A DNA stretch of 64,000 nt from JAGQPD01 sp020426865. GTDB lineage: Bacteria; Planctomycetota; Planctomycetia; Pirellulales; Pirellulaceae. Below the pieces are notes generated by a model, which had not been told where the DNA came from, ran no database searches, and saw nothing but the letters and a program-made list of their open reading frames with translations. The DNA lies in contig JAWKTN010000001.1 in assembly GCA_041399065.1 (NCBI GenBank), forward strand, positions 1,488,001 to 1,552,000. The letters run 5' to 3'. A program made the translations under genes and the position numbers. This document shows positions 36,550 to 45,773 of this stretch, one piece after another; the stretch's first letter is position 1, and the number at the start of each line of letters is the position of its first letter.

Positions 36550-37566
36550 TTAGGCCCAAATTTTACCTACCGCGGCAGCAACCCGTTGGCACACGTCCAT
36601 TGTGGCCTGGAACTGGGCATAGTTCAAACACTGATAACCATCGCTCATCGCCGTCTCCGGTGTCGGATGGACTTCGATGATCAAGCCATCCGCTCCGGAC
36701 GCGACCGAAGCGGCGGCCATGTCCGGGACCAGGTAGGTGTGCCCTGTGCCATGACTGGGATCGACAACGATCGGCAAATGGGTACGATGCCGCAAGTAGG
36801 GCACCGACGCCAACGGCAACGTAAAGCGAGTGTGGGCTTCAAACGTGCGAATGCCTCGTTCGCACAAAATGACCCGCGCGTTTCCTTCATTGAGGATGTA
36901 CTCGGCGGCCAACAGCAGCTCATCCATCGTCGCACAAGGACCACGCTTGAGCAGTACCGCGGCCGGGGCATTGCCGACAGCTTCCAGCAGGCGATAATTC
37001 TGCATGTTTCGCGCACCAATCTGCAACACGTCGGCATACTTTGCAACCAGCGAGACGTCTTCTGGCGACATGACTTCGGTGACAATGGCCAGTCCCGTTT
37101 CATCGCGTGCTGTGGCCAGCATTTTCAGGCCGAGTTCTTTATGGCCTTGGAAACTGTAGGGGCTGGTACGCGGTTTGAAGGCACCACCACGCAGTCCGGT
37201 GGCGCCGGCGGCCTTGACCGCACGTGCCACATCGACGATCTGCTCTTCGTTTTCCACCGAACAAGGGCCGGCGATGACTCCAAATCTTCCGCCACCAAGT
37301 GTGAGACTTCCGGTGTTCACAATCGTTGGTTCCGGCTTGACCTCGCGACTGGCGACTTTGTACGGTGCCAGGATCGGCACAACCTCCGCCACCCCCGGAC
37401 CACTCTCGAGCGACTCTTTCGTTTGTTCTCGCTTTTCGCCAATGGCCGCAATCACCGTACGCTCGGTTCCATAGATGACATGCGACTTCAGTCCTAACGC
37501 CTCGACTCGCCCAACCATATGTTGGATTTGATCCGCGGTGGCTCCTTTTTGCATCACGACGATCAT
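36550..37566 (-). CDS. aroF: 3-deoxy-7-phosphoheptulonate synthase, class I-beta
   Basis: A 338-aa DAHP synthase of the AroA-I-beta type. Residues 1-80 form the ferredoxin-like N-terminal regulatory domain (MIVVMQKGATADQIQHMVGR). The catalytic barrel has VIAGPCSVENEEQI, LRGGAFKPRTSPYSFQG, QIGARNMQNYRLLEAVG, KRGPCATMDELLLAAEYI and VVDPSHGTGH. The fused N-domain predicts feedback control by an aromatic amino acid. Upstream lie a promoter, an aromatic leader peptide and a terminator (37605-37797), so transcription is probably also attenuated. It precedes the class II DAHP synthase gene by 90 bases. Confidence 0.95.
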   Translation of the reverse strand: MIVVMQKGATADQIQHMVGRVEALGLKSHVIYGTERTVIAAIGEKREQTKESLESGPGVAEVVPILAPYKVASREVKPEPTIVNTGSLTLGGGRFGVIAGPCSVENEEQIVDVARAVKAAGATGLRGGAFKPRTSPYSFQGHKELGLKMLATARDETGLAIVTEVMSPEDVSLVAKYADVLQIGARNMQNYRLLEAVGNAPAAVLLKRGPCATMDELLLAAEYILNEGNARVILCERGIRTFEAHTRFTLPLASVPYLRHRTHLPIVVDPSHGTGHTYLVPDMAAASVASGADGLIIEVHPTPETAMSDGYQCLNYAQFQATMDVCQRVAAAVGKIWA

Positions 37567-37604
37567 GTTCGTTGTCTCTCCCGAATTGTGTCGACCTGTA
37601 GCCG

Positions 37605-37648
37605 GAAAAAGAAAAAGCCCCGAGACCCATCGTCAGGCCTCGGGGCTT
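37605..37648 (-). terminator. Intrinsic terminator of the aroF attenuator
   Basis: On the minus strand AAGCCCCGAG and CTCGGGGCTT pair in a perfect 10-bp stem (37615-37624 with 37639-37648) around a 14-base loop, followed by TTTTTCTTTTT. It lies 29 bases after the leader peptide stop and 48 bases before the aroF ATG. Its 5' arm plus GCC (37636-37646) can instead pair for 11 bases with GGCTTTGGGGC in the leader (37694-37704), the geometry of an antiterminator. It may also stop transcripts from the S9 peptidase gene. Confidence 0.85.
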
Positions 37649-37677
37649 GGTTGGTTGTATCTGTAATCCTAACGGGT

Positions 37678-37761
37678 TTACCTACCACCTTCGGCCCCAA
37701 AGCCAAGCTGGGTAAAGTAAAACCAATAAAAGCGTCGGTGGAATGTCAACTTACGTATCAT
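37678..37761 (-). CDS. Aromatic leader peptide of the aroF attenuator
   Basis: A 27-codon frame reads MIRKLTFHRRFYWFYFTQLG, then FGAEGGR and stop. Residues 11-16 are Phe-Tyr-Trp-Phe-Tyr-Phe, six aromatic codons in a row, and two more Phe flank them. The segment coding for Gly20-Ala23 (37694-37704) can pair with the terminator 5' arm. A ribosome stalled on the aromatic codons would leave it free; one reaching the stop would cover it. There is no Shine-Dalgarno, but the ATG falls 8 bases after a CATAAT -10 box, so translation may be leaderless. Confidence 0.8.
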   Translation of the reverse strand: MIRKLTFHRRFYWFYFTQLGFGAEGGR

Positions 37762-37768
37762 GTCGGTT

Positions 37769-37797
37769 ATTATGACGCCACGCTGTAAATCTTTCAA
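37769..37797 (-). promoter_or_regulatory. Sigma-70-like promoter of the aroF leader
   Basis: On the minus strand TTGAAA (37792-37797) and CATAAT (37769-37774) are each 5/6 matches to consensus with a 17-base spacer. The expected start, 7-8 bases downstream, coincides with the leader ATG at 37761. It lies between the S9 peptidase stop and the leader. Confidence 0.65.
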
Positions 37798-37807
37798 GTC
37801 CTTCCGC

Positions 37808-39907
37808 TTATTTGTTAGCATCCGATGACAGGGCCTGTTCCAGGCCGGGAACTTGCTCCTTCCCCACCGGCACTTCGAACACGGCACCGGCAAAGGCATC
37901 GCCGATTTGTTCGTAGCGTCCTCCGAGGTGTTCGGCGAGGAATGCCTCGGTAACGGCGTAAAACGCGAAGCGGTTTTCTGGCCGGGTAAAACCGTGGCCT
38001 TCCTGGGGATACAGCATGTACGTGACGGGAATCCCATGTTCCTGCATGGCCGAAACGATCTGGTCGGCTTCGGCTTTCTTGACACGGGGATCCTGGGCCC
38101 CTTGTCCAATCAGCAATGGGCGTTGGATGCGGTCGACCAATTGCAGGGGCGATCGCGACAATAAGAATTCGCGCCCCTCTTCCGTTTCGTGGTCCCCCAC
38201 TCGACTCTTCATCACCGGCATAAACGGCATCCAATACGGGGGCGGATTCTGCAGCAACGTCACGAGGCTCGACGGCCCTACGATATCGACGCCACAGGCG
38301 AAGACCTTCGGCGTAAACGTAAGTCCCACAAGTGTGGCATAGCCGCCGTAGCTCCCCCCCATGATCGCGATCCGGTCTTCTCGGGCAATCTTTTGGGAAA
38401 CGGCCCACTGGACGGCATCCAACAGGTCTTCATGCATGCGGCCAGCCCATTGGCGATTGGCGGCATTGATAAATTCCTTGCCGAAGCCGGTTGAGCCCCG
38501 GTAGTTGACGTTCAGGACGGCATACCCGCGATTGCACAACAACTGATGGACGGGGTTGTAGCCCCAACTGTCGCGGGCCCACGGTCCACCGTGCACGTCC
38601 AATACCATCGGTATTGGTTGATTCGGTATCCCATCCCCATCCGGATCGCAATTGGGTGGCAGGGAGAGGTAGCAGACCAGGGACTTGCCGTCGCGTGAGG
38701 AAATCACCGGCCAATGCATTTTAACGAGCGGTAGCCCTTCCAACTCGGGCGTGCTCGTGAACAAGAACGTCGCTTTCCGTGGCTCGCGACGATACAGATA
38801 GAAACGCAGCGGGCCGTTGTCCATCAAAAATGCGACTGACCAAATGGTGTCGTCAAGCGATCGGCTGGTAATCTGAACCTCGCCGTCGGCCACGGTTTTC
38901 AGGTAGTCCAAATCCGCCTGGATCGACGGATCGATCACCTGCCACTCGCGTCGCGAATACGTGAACCCGACCGCTTGGATGGTCTTCTCCGTGGGATGGA
39001 CCAGGGCGTCGGAGATGTCCGCCTTGTCATTTTCCGCCAGCAACGATTCCTTACCGGTTTCCAAGTCGACGACCTTCAGTGCGCCGGTGTTTCGCTGGCG
39101 GCTGTCGAGCAGATAAATTTTCTTGTTGGTCTTGTCGAAGCCAGCTAGTCCCGTCGTCATCACGTCTTCGGGAGCTACCGACAAAAACTCCTTCCAACCT
39201 TGTTCTGCTTGCGGATCGGACTCCAAATAGAGCTGTCCGCCATTGGGTGTGTAGGTTGTGGCAAACCGGACGTGGTAGTCGTCGTCGGTAACGAAACCAG
39301 CAAAGCCCGGGTTCTCCTGCAACAGTGTCCGCTCGCCGGTGAGAATATTCACACGATAGATATCGTGCAGCTGATGCGGTGGCCGGTTGTTAATGGCGAT
39401 TAAGATCTCGTCCGGATATTTTTCACTGACCTCGGAGACTCGTGCCGAGATCTTTTCCATTGGCGTCAGGTCAACTGTCTTGTCTTGATCATCCAGGTGC
39501 ACACAGTAGACGTGGAAATCTTCATCGCCATCGTTGTCTTGGGCATACAGTAAGTGACGATTGGTGTACGCCCAGAAAAAAGAGCGGATGCCGCGATGAG
39601 TATCGTGGGTCACCGGGCGCGCACGATCGGGGGTCTCGACGGACGCCACCCAGACATTTAGCACACCGTCGCGTGGCGCCAGGAAGGCTATCTGCTTGCC
39701 ATCCGGGCTCAGCCGCACTCGAGCCCTTTCCGGATTCCCAAAGAGTATCGTTCGCGGAATAATCGGGACGTTTTGCAAGTATTGAAGTTGCGACACGGGG
39801 TGCTCTCGTTCCGTTGGGTTGATCGCGGCTGGTTGAGCTGACAAGTGGCTCGCCATCGCAGTGAGCATCAAAAATGATACGACATGGACCCTGGCTCTAT
39901 CACGCAT
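37808..39907 (-). CDS. Exported S9 family peptidase (prolyl oligopeptidase-like)
   Basis: A 699-aa serine peptidase. A signal peptide (MRDRARVHVVSFLMLTAMASHLSAQ) is followed by an N-terminal beta-propeller with TolB-like repeats (RVRLSPDGKQIAFLAPRDG) and a C-terminal alpha/beta-hydrolase domain. The nucleophile is in IMGGSYGGYATL; an Asp candidate is in IGQGAQDPRV and the His in PQEGHGFTRPENR. It probably cleaves dipeptides or oligopeptides in the periplasm. The ATG at 39907 has GGAG 9 bases upstream; the frame stays open to 40621, but that extension runs antisense through the next gene and is not real. Confidence 0.92.
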   Translation of the reverse strand: MRDRARVHVVSFLMLTAMASHLSAQPAAINPTEREHPVSQLQYLQNVPIIPRTILFGNPERARVRLSPDGKQIAFLAPRDGVLNVWVASVETPDRARPVTHDTHRGIRSFFWAYTNRHLLYAQDNDGDEDFHVYCVHLDDQDKTVDLTPMEKISARVSEVSEKYPDEILIAINNRPPHQLHDIYRVNILTGERTLLQENPGFAGFVTDDDYHVRFATTYTPNGGQLYLESDPQAEQGWKEFLSVAPEDVMTTGLAGFDKTNKKIYLLDSRQRNTGALKVVDLETGKESLLAENDKADISDALVHPTEKTIQAVGFTYSRREWQVIDPSIQADLDYLKTVADGEVQITSRSLDDTIWSVAFLMDNGPLRFYLYRREPRKATFLFTSTPELEGLPLVKMHWPVISSRDGKSLVCYLSLPPNCDPDGDGIPNQPIPMVLDVHGGPWARDSWGYNPVHQLLCNRGYAVLNVNYRGSTGFGKEFINAANRQWAGRMHEDLLDAVQWAVSQKIAREDRIAIMGGSYGGYATLVGLTFTPKVFACGVDIVGPSSLVTLLQNPPPYWMPFMPVMKSRVGDHETEEGREFLLSRSPLQLVDRIQRPLLIGQGAQDPRVKKAEADQIVSAMQEHGIPVTYMLYPQEGHGFTRPENRFAFYAVTEAFLAEHLGGRYEQIGDAFAGAVFEVPVGKEQVPGLEQALSSDANK

Positions 39908-40049
39908 TCTGATGGACTCCTGCTTGGTAAATCGAGACAAGTGTGGCTCCATTCTAGTGCTTTTTACTCCGACTCGCGCGGGGTATTTCTCCGCCAGGTC
40001 GTTGACGTGCCACTCGTGTCTGACTACAACACGAGAATTGCGAACGCAA

Positions 40050-40087
40050 GCAGTATGGCAGCGCCAAAGCAGTATGGCAGCGCCAAA
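40050..40087. repeat. 19-bp tandem repeat, two exact copies
   Basis: GCAGTATGGCAGCGCCAAA at 40050-40068 is repeated exactly at 40069-40087 in the divergent spacer before the LamG gene. Confidence 0.9.
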
Positions 40088-40127
40088 GTTTTTCGAGGGC
40101 ATTGAATTCAACTGAGGGAGAAGGACG

Positions 40128-41804
40128 ATGCGGCAGGCGACAAGTCGATTGGTAGGGCTCATGTTGAGTGGGTTGCTGTGGGTCGTTGGGGCCGCCGGCG
40201 ACTGCGAGGGCCAGCTGATTGGATATTGGCCCTTGGATAGCGACGCCGGGTTGGTGACGCCCAATGCCGTGGCCGGCGGTACCGATGCGATCTTGTTTGG
40301 CGATGCGTTTGTTGTGAGCGACGCGACCAGAGGGAATGTCTTAAGTCTGGGGGGCACTGCGGGTACGTATGCCGACGCTGGAATTCTTCCTAACATCGAC
40401 CCGAATACCGATTTTACATGGTCGTTCTGGGCGCAACAAACACAGATTGACCCGCCGGACGAGCCGAACGATGTGATTTTGGGGAATCGGCAGCCGGACA
40501 CGGGTTGGATCAAGTTTACTCCTACGAATTTCGAATACCGTGACGTTAACGGTTTGGGAGGCGACTTCATCAACACGATTGACACTCCCGACCTGACACA
40601 GGCGGCGGGATGGACGCACAATGCGGTCGTGAAACGTGGCAGTGAGATGTACTATTATCAAAATGGACTGTTGCGCGGGGCGAGCACGGCGACGGGTTCG
40701 CTGATCGCAATCCCCTTCTTTTTCGGTGGCGACGCCGTCGCTGGTGAAAACTGGGGTGGGATGCTGGACGATGTTGCCATCTGGTCGTCGGCGCTGCCGA
40801 CGTCGTCCGTTATCGGCCTGGCCAACGGGGCCTACGATCCCTCGTCCGCACCGCTAACCGAGTCGCCCGGCGACCCACCACAGGTTGTCATGCAGGATGA
40901 CTTCAATGACACGGTATTGTCCAGCCAATGGCAGATTACGAACCGCGGGTTGGAAAACAACGGACCGACTACCTACGACCTGCCGAATACGACAACCTTT
41001 CCTGGTGAGTTGACTCTAGGCGGTCCCACCGACGCGCAGTATTGGTATGGCAATTCGGTGGAGAGCGTCATCGACTTCGACAGTTCGGCCCCTACCGTGA
41101 TTACGGTTGACCGCACTTCGCTGACAGGAAACGGTACCGCGTATCGCTCCAGTCTGTGGGTCGTGGGTGACGACGGACACTATCTGCATTTTTCACAAAA
41201 CGTTGGTGAAACTGGCTGGTCTTTCAATGCCCGCGATGACAATGGCGTGGGGACCCGAAACGAAACCGGCGGCGGCTTCAACTTGGCGCAGGCCGATGCG
41301 CTCGACACCGATCCCGGGTTCCACGAAATGAAAATCGTGCTCGAGCCGACCGGCGTGGACGGCGAAGTAGGGATGTCCATGTTCCTCGACGGGATGCTTG
41401 TCGGTGCTAACGGCTTCAGTAGTTTCCCCAATCGCTTCAAAGTCGTCTTGACCGGACAGGCCCGTGCCATCGGCGACGATGTGTCGGCCAGCTTCGATAA
41501 TCTAATCATCTCGCAAGTGGTGAGTGCTCAGCCACTGACCGGGGACTATAACGGCAATGGTACCGTTGATGCCGCCGACTACACAATCTGGAAAGATTCG
41601 TTCGGTTCCACCAGCGATTTGACCGCCGATGGAAACGACAATGGTGTGATCGATGCCGCCGACTACACGATCTGGAAAGACAATTTCGGAAGCACTGCCG
41701 GAATCTCGATCTCCACGGTCTCGGTACCCGAACCAACCAGCCTGGCAACTCTGGTAGGGACGGCTCTGTCCCTTCTGCTTGCCGTTCGGCGGCGATGGCA
41801 TTGA
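40128..41804 (+). CDS. Exported LamG / dockerin-type / PEP-CTERM protein
   Basis: A 558-aa exported protein. The signal peptide covers about residues 1-29. A LamG/concanavalin-type domain (LIGYWPLDSDAGLVTPNAVA ... FTWSFWAQQ, about 30-235) is followed by a second beta-sandwich region (about 255-465). Two dockerin-like Ca-binding repeats (GDYNGNGTVDAADYTIWKDS and GNDNGVIDAADYTIWKDNFG) come next, then the PEP-CTERM signal (VPEPTSLA, helix, RRRWH). The dockerin segment is nearly identical to that of the protein at 3748, so the tail module was shared or duplicated. A carbohydrate- or matrix-binding role is plausible but unproven. Confidence 0.86.
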   Translation: MRQATSRLVGLMLSGLLWVVGAAGDCEGQLIGYWPLDSDAGLVTPNAVAGGTDAILFGDAFVVSDATRGNVLSLGGTAGTYADAGILPNIDPNTDFTWSFWAQQTQIDPPDEPNDVILGNRQPDTGWIKFTPTNFEYRDVNGLGGDFINTIDTPDLTQAAGWTHNAVVKRGSEMYYYQNGLLRGASTATGSLIAIPFFFGGDAVAGENWGGMLDDVAIWSSALPTSSVIGLANGAYDPSSAPLTESPGDPPQVVMQDDFNDTVLSSQWQITNRGLENNGPTTYDLPNTTTFPGELTLGGPTDAQYWYGNSVESVIDFDSSAPTVITVDRTSLTGNGTAYRSSLWVVGDDGHYLHFSQNVGETGWSFNARDDNGVGTRNETGGGFNLAQADALDTDPGFHEMKIVLEPTGVDGEVGMSMFLDGMLVGANGFSSFPNRFKVVLTGQARAIGDDVSASFDNLIISQVVSAQPLTGDYNGNGTVDAADYTIWKDSFGSTSDLTADGNDNGVIDAADYTIWKDNFGSTAGISISTVSVPEPTSLATLVGTALSLLLAVRRRWH

Positions 41805-41943
41805 TTGCTCGAAAGAGCAATTCACGATAAGATAGCATCACGAACATTCATCCAGGCTTGGCATCGCGGTTGCGGTGGCAAGCCTGGTTACTTTTCTTCA
41901 TTTTCGTGACAAACTGCCACCGGATGAAAATGCGGTAACTGCG

Positions 41944-44900
41944 ATGTCAAGCAAACAGACGAACGCCAAGGCGGGTCGATCGTCCCGCCTGCCGATACTT
42001 CTCGGAATTCTATTGGCGGTGGGACTGCTATTGCTGGCACGCTCGTGGTTGTGGCCAGGGAAGGGCCCGGCACCACTGCCGATCCCAACGGAAGTTGTCA
42101 CGACGGCCCCCTCGAATTCACCTGATAACGTTGGTGATTCTCGCTTCACGCGATTGGGGCCCGAACAGACGGGGATCGATCACGTCCTTCCGATCGATAC
42201 AAATCATCCGTTGAAATACCTCTATTTCTCTGGGACCACCGGCGGTGGCATTGCGATCGGCGATATCGACCAGGATGGCATGCCGGACATCTATCTCGTT
42301 AGCGGACCGGGAAAAAATCGACTCTTTCGCCAGGTTGCCCCTTTGAAGTTCGAAGAAGTAAAGTCAGCACGCGTCGACGGTGGCGACGCGTGGGGGACCG
42401 GTGCCACCTTCGTCGATATCAACAACGATGGCCGACTGGACATTTACGTCTGTAATTTCGACGCTCCGAATAATCTCTACGTGAATTTTGGGAACGGTCA
42501 ATTCCATGACCGTGCCGCACATTATGGAGTTGACATTACAGACGCATCCATGTCTGCGTCGTTTGCGGATTATGATCGCGACGGTGATCTGGATATGTAT
42601 TTGCTGACCTATCGTTACGAGCGCCCGGAGGGATTTCCGTTGGATTCGCCCGTGATCGGCACCGGGGGCGATCGCCGCATCTTGCCAGAATATGCGAAAT
42701 ACTATCGGCCAACCGACGATGCCTGGGGATTCGGGCCCGTCGGCCGTTCCGATGGCCTGCTTCGCAACGAAGGAAATGAGAGCTTTGTCGATGTGACTGA
42801 GAAGGCCAACATCCGAGGTCTCGGACATGGGCTATCGGTCATGTGGTGGGATTACGATGAAGATGGCTGGCCAGATATTTATGTCGCCAACGATTTTGCC
42901 GATGCCGATCAACTGTTTCGCAACAATCGCAACGGCACGTTTGACGAAGTTATCGCCGATACCGTCCCGCATACGACATGGTTTTCCATGGGAAGCGACG
43001 TGGGCGACCTGAATCGCGATGGCCACCTCGACTTGTTAGTTGCAGACATGTCGGCAACGACACACTACCGTCAAAAGGTCGCCATGGGGAATATGGGCGA
43101 TAGCGCCACGGTCCTGCAGACCGCAATTCCGCGTCAGTACATGCGCAACGCCCTGCTGCTGAATTCGGCGACACCGCGAATGATGGAAGCGGCCTACCTG
43201 GCGGGACTGGCCGATTCTGACTGGACGTGGACCGTAAAAGTCGCCGATTTCGACAACGATGGCTGGGAAGACGTCTACTTCACCAACGGTGCTGCGCGAG
43301 ATTTCACTAACGCCGACATCCCCTTTGATGGCAACCTATTGCGCGGCAAGACCAACTGGGACGTTTACGAACAGACGACGCCGCTACGCGAAAAGAATCT
43401 TGCATTTCGTAATCGTGGTGACCTGCAATTCGAAAACGTCTCGCAACCATGGGGACTTGATCACCACGGCATAAGTATGGCAGCTGCCCATGCCGATCTC
43501 GACCGCGACGGTGATCTGGATCTGGTTGTCATGAATCTGGATGAGCCCGTTTCGGTCTATCGAAACGATCTCGTGCAGGGGGACGAACGTCAACAACATC
43601 ATCACCTGCTGCTGCGTCTCGTAGGAAGAGAAAGCAATCGCTTTGGGATTGGCGCCCGCGTTTTTGCCACGACAGACTCCGGCACCATGGTGCGGCAGTT
43701 GCAGCCGGTAAGCGGTTTCTTGGCGTCCAATGAGCCGCTGCTGCACTTTGGACTCGGCCAAGACAGCCTCGTACGCTCGCTGACGATCCAGTGGCCAAGC
43801 GGCGTCACGCAGACGCTTGACGACGTGGTTGTTGACCACCTGGTAACGGTTGTCGAAGAGGCCGACACCGGCCCAATCGATACGAAGCGATCGGATAATG
43901 ACATCCGCGAGGCCCCGTCGACGATATTTGACGCGGCCTTGCCCCTGGCGAATGTCGTGCACCGAGAGCGCGATTTCGACGATTTTCATATCCAGCCGCT
44001 GCTGCCGAATCGGCTAAGTCGACTGGGACCGGGAATGGCGTGGGCGGATGTGGATGGCAATGGCTGGGTCGATGCGTATCTCGGCGGGGCGGCAGGTCAG
44101 GCTGGTTCCTTGATCCTGCAGATTGGGCCCGGAGAATTCCAACAAACAAACGTGGCTGCATTTGAGGCCGATGCGCAATGTGAAGATCTGGGAGCCACAT
44201 GGCTGGACCTGGAAGGAGATGGCGATCTGGATTTGTACGTTGTCAGTGGCGGGTTTGAGTACCCACCGGACGATCCTCGACTTGCCGATCGATTGTATGT
44301 GAACGACGGGGCGATGAACTTTTCCCGAGCCGATGAACTGTTACACCCAGGACTCACCACTGCGGGAAGTGTCGTCGCATCGGCCGACTTCGACCGAGAT
44401 GGCGATCTCGATCTGTTCATCGGGACGCGGTTTAAGATCCAAGAGTATCCGCTGTCGCTTCCCAGTACCTGGCTTCGAAACGATAACGGGCGTTTGGTTG
44501 TCGCCAACGACGACGTTTGTGATACACCGGCACTGGCGGACCTCGGGATGGTTACGTCGGCGGTTTGGTCGGACGTCAATGATGACGGTTGGCCGGATTT
44601 GCTGGTCGCCACGGAGTGGGGAGCGGTCCGTTGTCTGATCAACCGCGACGGAAAACTCAGCGATGCCACATCCACGTACGGATTGGCGGCTACGACCGGT
44701 TGGTGGAATGGGATCGCGTCGTGCGACGTCGATGCGGATGGTGATTTCGATCTGGTGGTGACGAATACAGGTCTTAATACGAAGTATCATGCGACGGTCG
44801 AACAGCCGGCGCTGCTGTACTACGGTGATTTTTCGGGTGATGGACAGCGGCACTTGATCGAGGCGGAGTTCGAAGATACGACGTTGTTTCCCGTTCGCGG

Positions 44901-45696
44901 CAAGAGTTGCTCCACCAACGCGATGCCGCATCTGGCCAACAAGTTTCCGACGTTTCACGACTTTGCCTCCGCATCCTTGCAGGATATCTACACGCCCGAA
45001 AAGTTGACAGACTCCTATCGCCTATCGGCCACCGAGCTCCGATCGGGGGTCTTTATCAACGAAGCCGGTCAGCGATTCTCGTTTCAACCGCTGCCGCGGA
45101 TCGCCCAGATTTCCCCGGGCTTCGGCTGCGCCATAGCGGATTTCGACGGTGACCTGCACGACGATGTGTTCGTGGCTCAGAACTTCTTCAGCCCCCAACC
45201 AGAAACGGGCCGGATGGATGGAGGGTTAGGCCAACTGTTACTGAACGATGTCGGGAAGAAATACCTCCTGCGACCGATCACAGCCGAGGAGAGCGGCATC
45301 GTGATCTGGCAAGATGCCAAAAGTGCGGCGGCCGTGGACATTAACGGTGACCGGCGCCCGGATCTGATCGTCGCCATTAACGATGGGCCGCTCCTGAAAC
45401 TGGCGAACGCGAGTAACCACATGGGCGGTCGTTCAGTTCGGATGATTCTCCAGCAAGAGGGTGCGAACCGTCAAGCGATCGGTGCAAGGGTGCAGATTAT
45501 TTATGACGATGGTCGAACTGTCTATCGCGAATTGACCGGTTCGGCCGGCTATTTGACGCAACCCCCCAGCGAAACATACCTGACGATTCCCGAAGGCGCG
45601 AGCGTGCAAACGATCCAAGTCCGCTGGCCCGACGGTCAAACGGCTGAGCCGCAGGGATTCGACCGTGATGCCGACACTTGGGTGCTTCGCCGCTGA
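41944..45696 (+). CDS. FG-GAP / ASPIC-UnbV (CRTAC1-like) surface protein
   Basis: A 1250-aa exported protein with an N-terminal anchor (LPILLGILLAVGLLLLARSWLW). FG-GAP/VCBS repeats with Ca-binding loops run through most of the length (DIDQDGMPDIYLVSG, DYDRDGDLDMYLLTY, DYDEDGWPDIYVANDF). There are two ASPIC/UnbV domains: FGIGARVFATTDSGTMVRQ with FGLG...IQWPSG, and a C-terminal IGARVQIIYDDGRTVYREL with VRWPDG. The duplicated propeller-plus-UnbV layout suggests internal duplication. ATG 41944 gives the signal anchor; a GTG at 41875 would add 23 residues. Function is unknown. Confidence 0.88.
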   Translation: MSSKQTNAKAGRSSRLPILLGILLAVGLLLLARSWLWPGKGPAPLPIPTEVVTTAPSNSPDNVGDSRFTRLGPEQTGIDHVLPIDTNHPLKYLYFSGTTGGGIAIGDIDQDGMPDIYLVSGPGKNRLFRQVAPLKFEEVKSARVDGGDAWGTGATFVDINNDGRLDIYVCNFDAPNNLYVNFGNGQFHDRAAHYGVDITDASMSASFADYDRDGDLDMYLLTYRYERPEGFPLDSPVIGTGGDRRILPEYAKYYRPTDDAWGFGPVGRSDGLLRNEGNESFVDVTEKANIRGLGHGLSVMWWDYDEDGWPDIYVANDFADADQLFRNNRNGTFDEVIADTVPHTTWFSMGSDVGDLNRDGHLDLLVADMSATTHYRQKVAMGNMGDSATVLQTAIPRQYMRNALLLNSATPRMMEAAYLAGLADSDWTWTVKVADFDNDGWEDVYFTNGAARDFTNADIPFDGNLLRGKTNWDVYEQTTPLREKNLAFRNRGDLQFENVSQPWGLDHHGISMAAAHADLDRDGDLDLVVMNLDEPVSVYRNDLVQGDERQQHHHLLLRLVGRESNRFGIGARVFATTDSGTMVRQLQPVSGFLASNEPLLHFGLGQDSLVRSLTIQWPSGVTQTLDDVVVDHLVTVVEEADTGPIDTKRSDNDIREAPSTIFDAALPLANVVHRERDFDDFHIQPLLPNRLSRLGPGMAWADVDGNGWVDAYLGGAAGQAGSLILQIGPGEFQQTNVAAFEADAQCEDLGATWLDLEGDGDLDLYVVSGGFEYPPDDPRLADRLYVNDGAMNFSRADELLHPGLTTAGSVVASADFDRDGDLDLFIGTRFKIQEYPLSLPSTWLRNDNGRLVVANDDVCDTPALADLGMVTSAVWSDVNDDGWPDLLVATEWGAVRCLINRDGKLSDATSTYGLAATTGWWNGIASCDVDADGDFDLVVTNTGLNTKYHATVEQPALLYYGDFSGDGQRHLIEAEFEDTTLFPVRGKSCSTNAMPHLANKFPTFHDFASASLQDIYTPEKLTDSYRLSATELRSGVFINEAGQRFSFQPLPRIAQISPGFGCAIADFDGDLHDDVFVAQNFFSPQPETGRMDGGLGQLLLNDVGKKYLLRPITAEESGIVIWQDAKSAAAVDINGDRRPDLIVAINDGPLLKLANASNHMGGRSVRMILQQEGANRQAIGARVQIIYDDGRTVYRELTGSAGYLTQPPSETYLTIPEGASVQTIQVRWPDGQTAEPQGFDRDADTWVLRR

Positions 45697-45773
45697 CACA
45701 ATCAGTCCCGGCCAGCTCCGGCCGAAGGTGCCGTCGAGGATGTGTCAGCGCAGCGAACGCATGCAGCAACGCG

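Noticed and set aside
37605..37648. Terminator used only to end the S9 peptidase transcript
   Set aside because: It may do that as well, but its position after an aromatic leader frame and the alternative pairing with the leader are better explained by attenuation.
39908..40621. N-terminal extension of the S9 peptidase frame
   Set aside because: It runs antisense through the LamG gene; the ATG at 39907 has a Shine-Dalgarno and a proper signal peptide.
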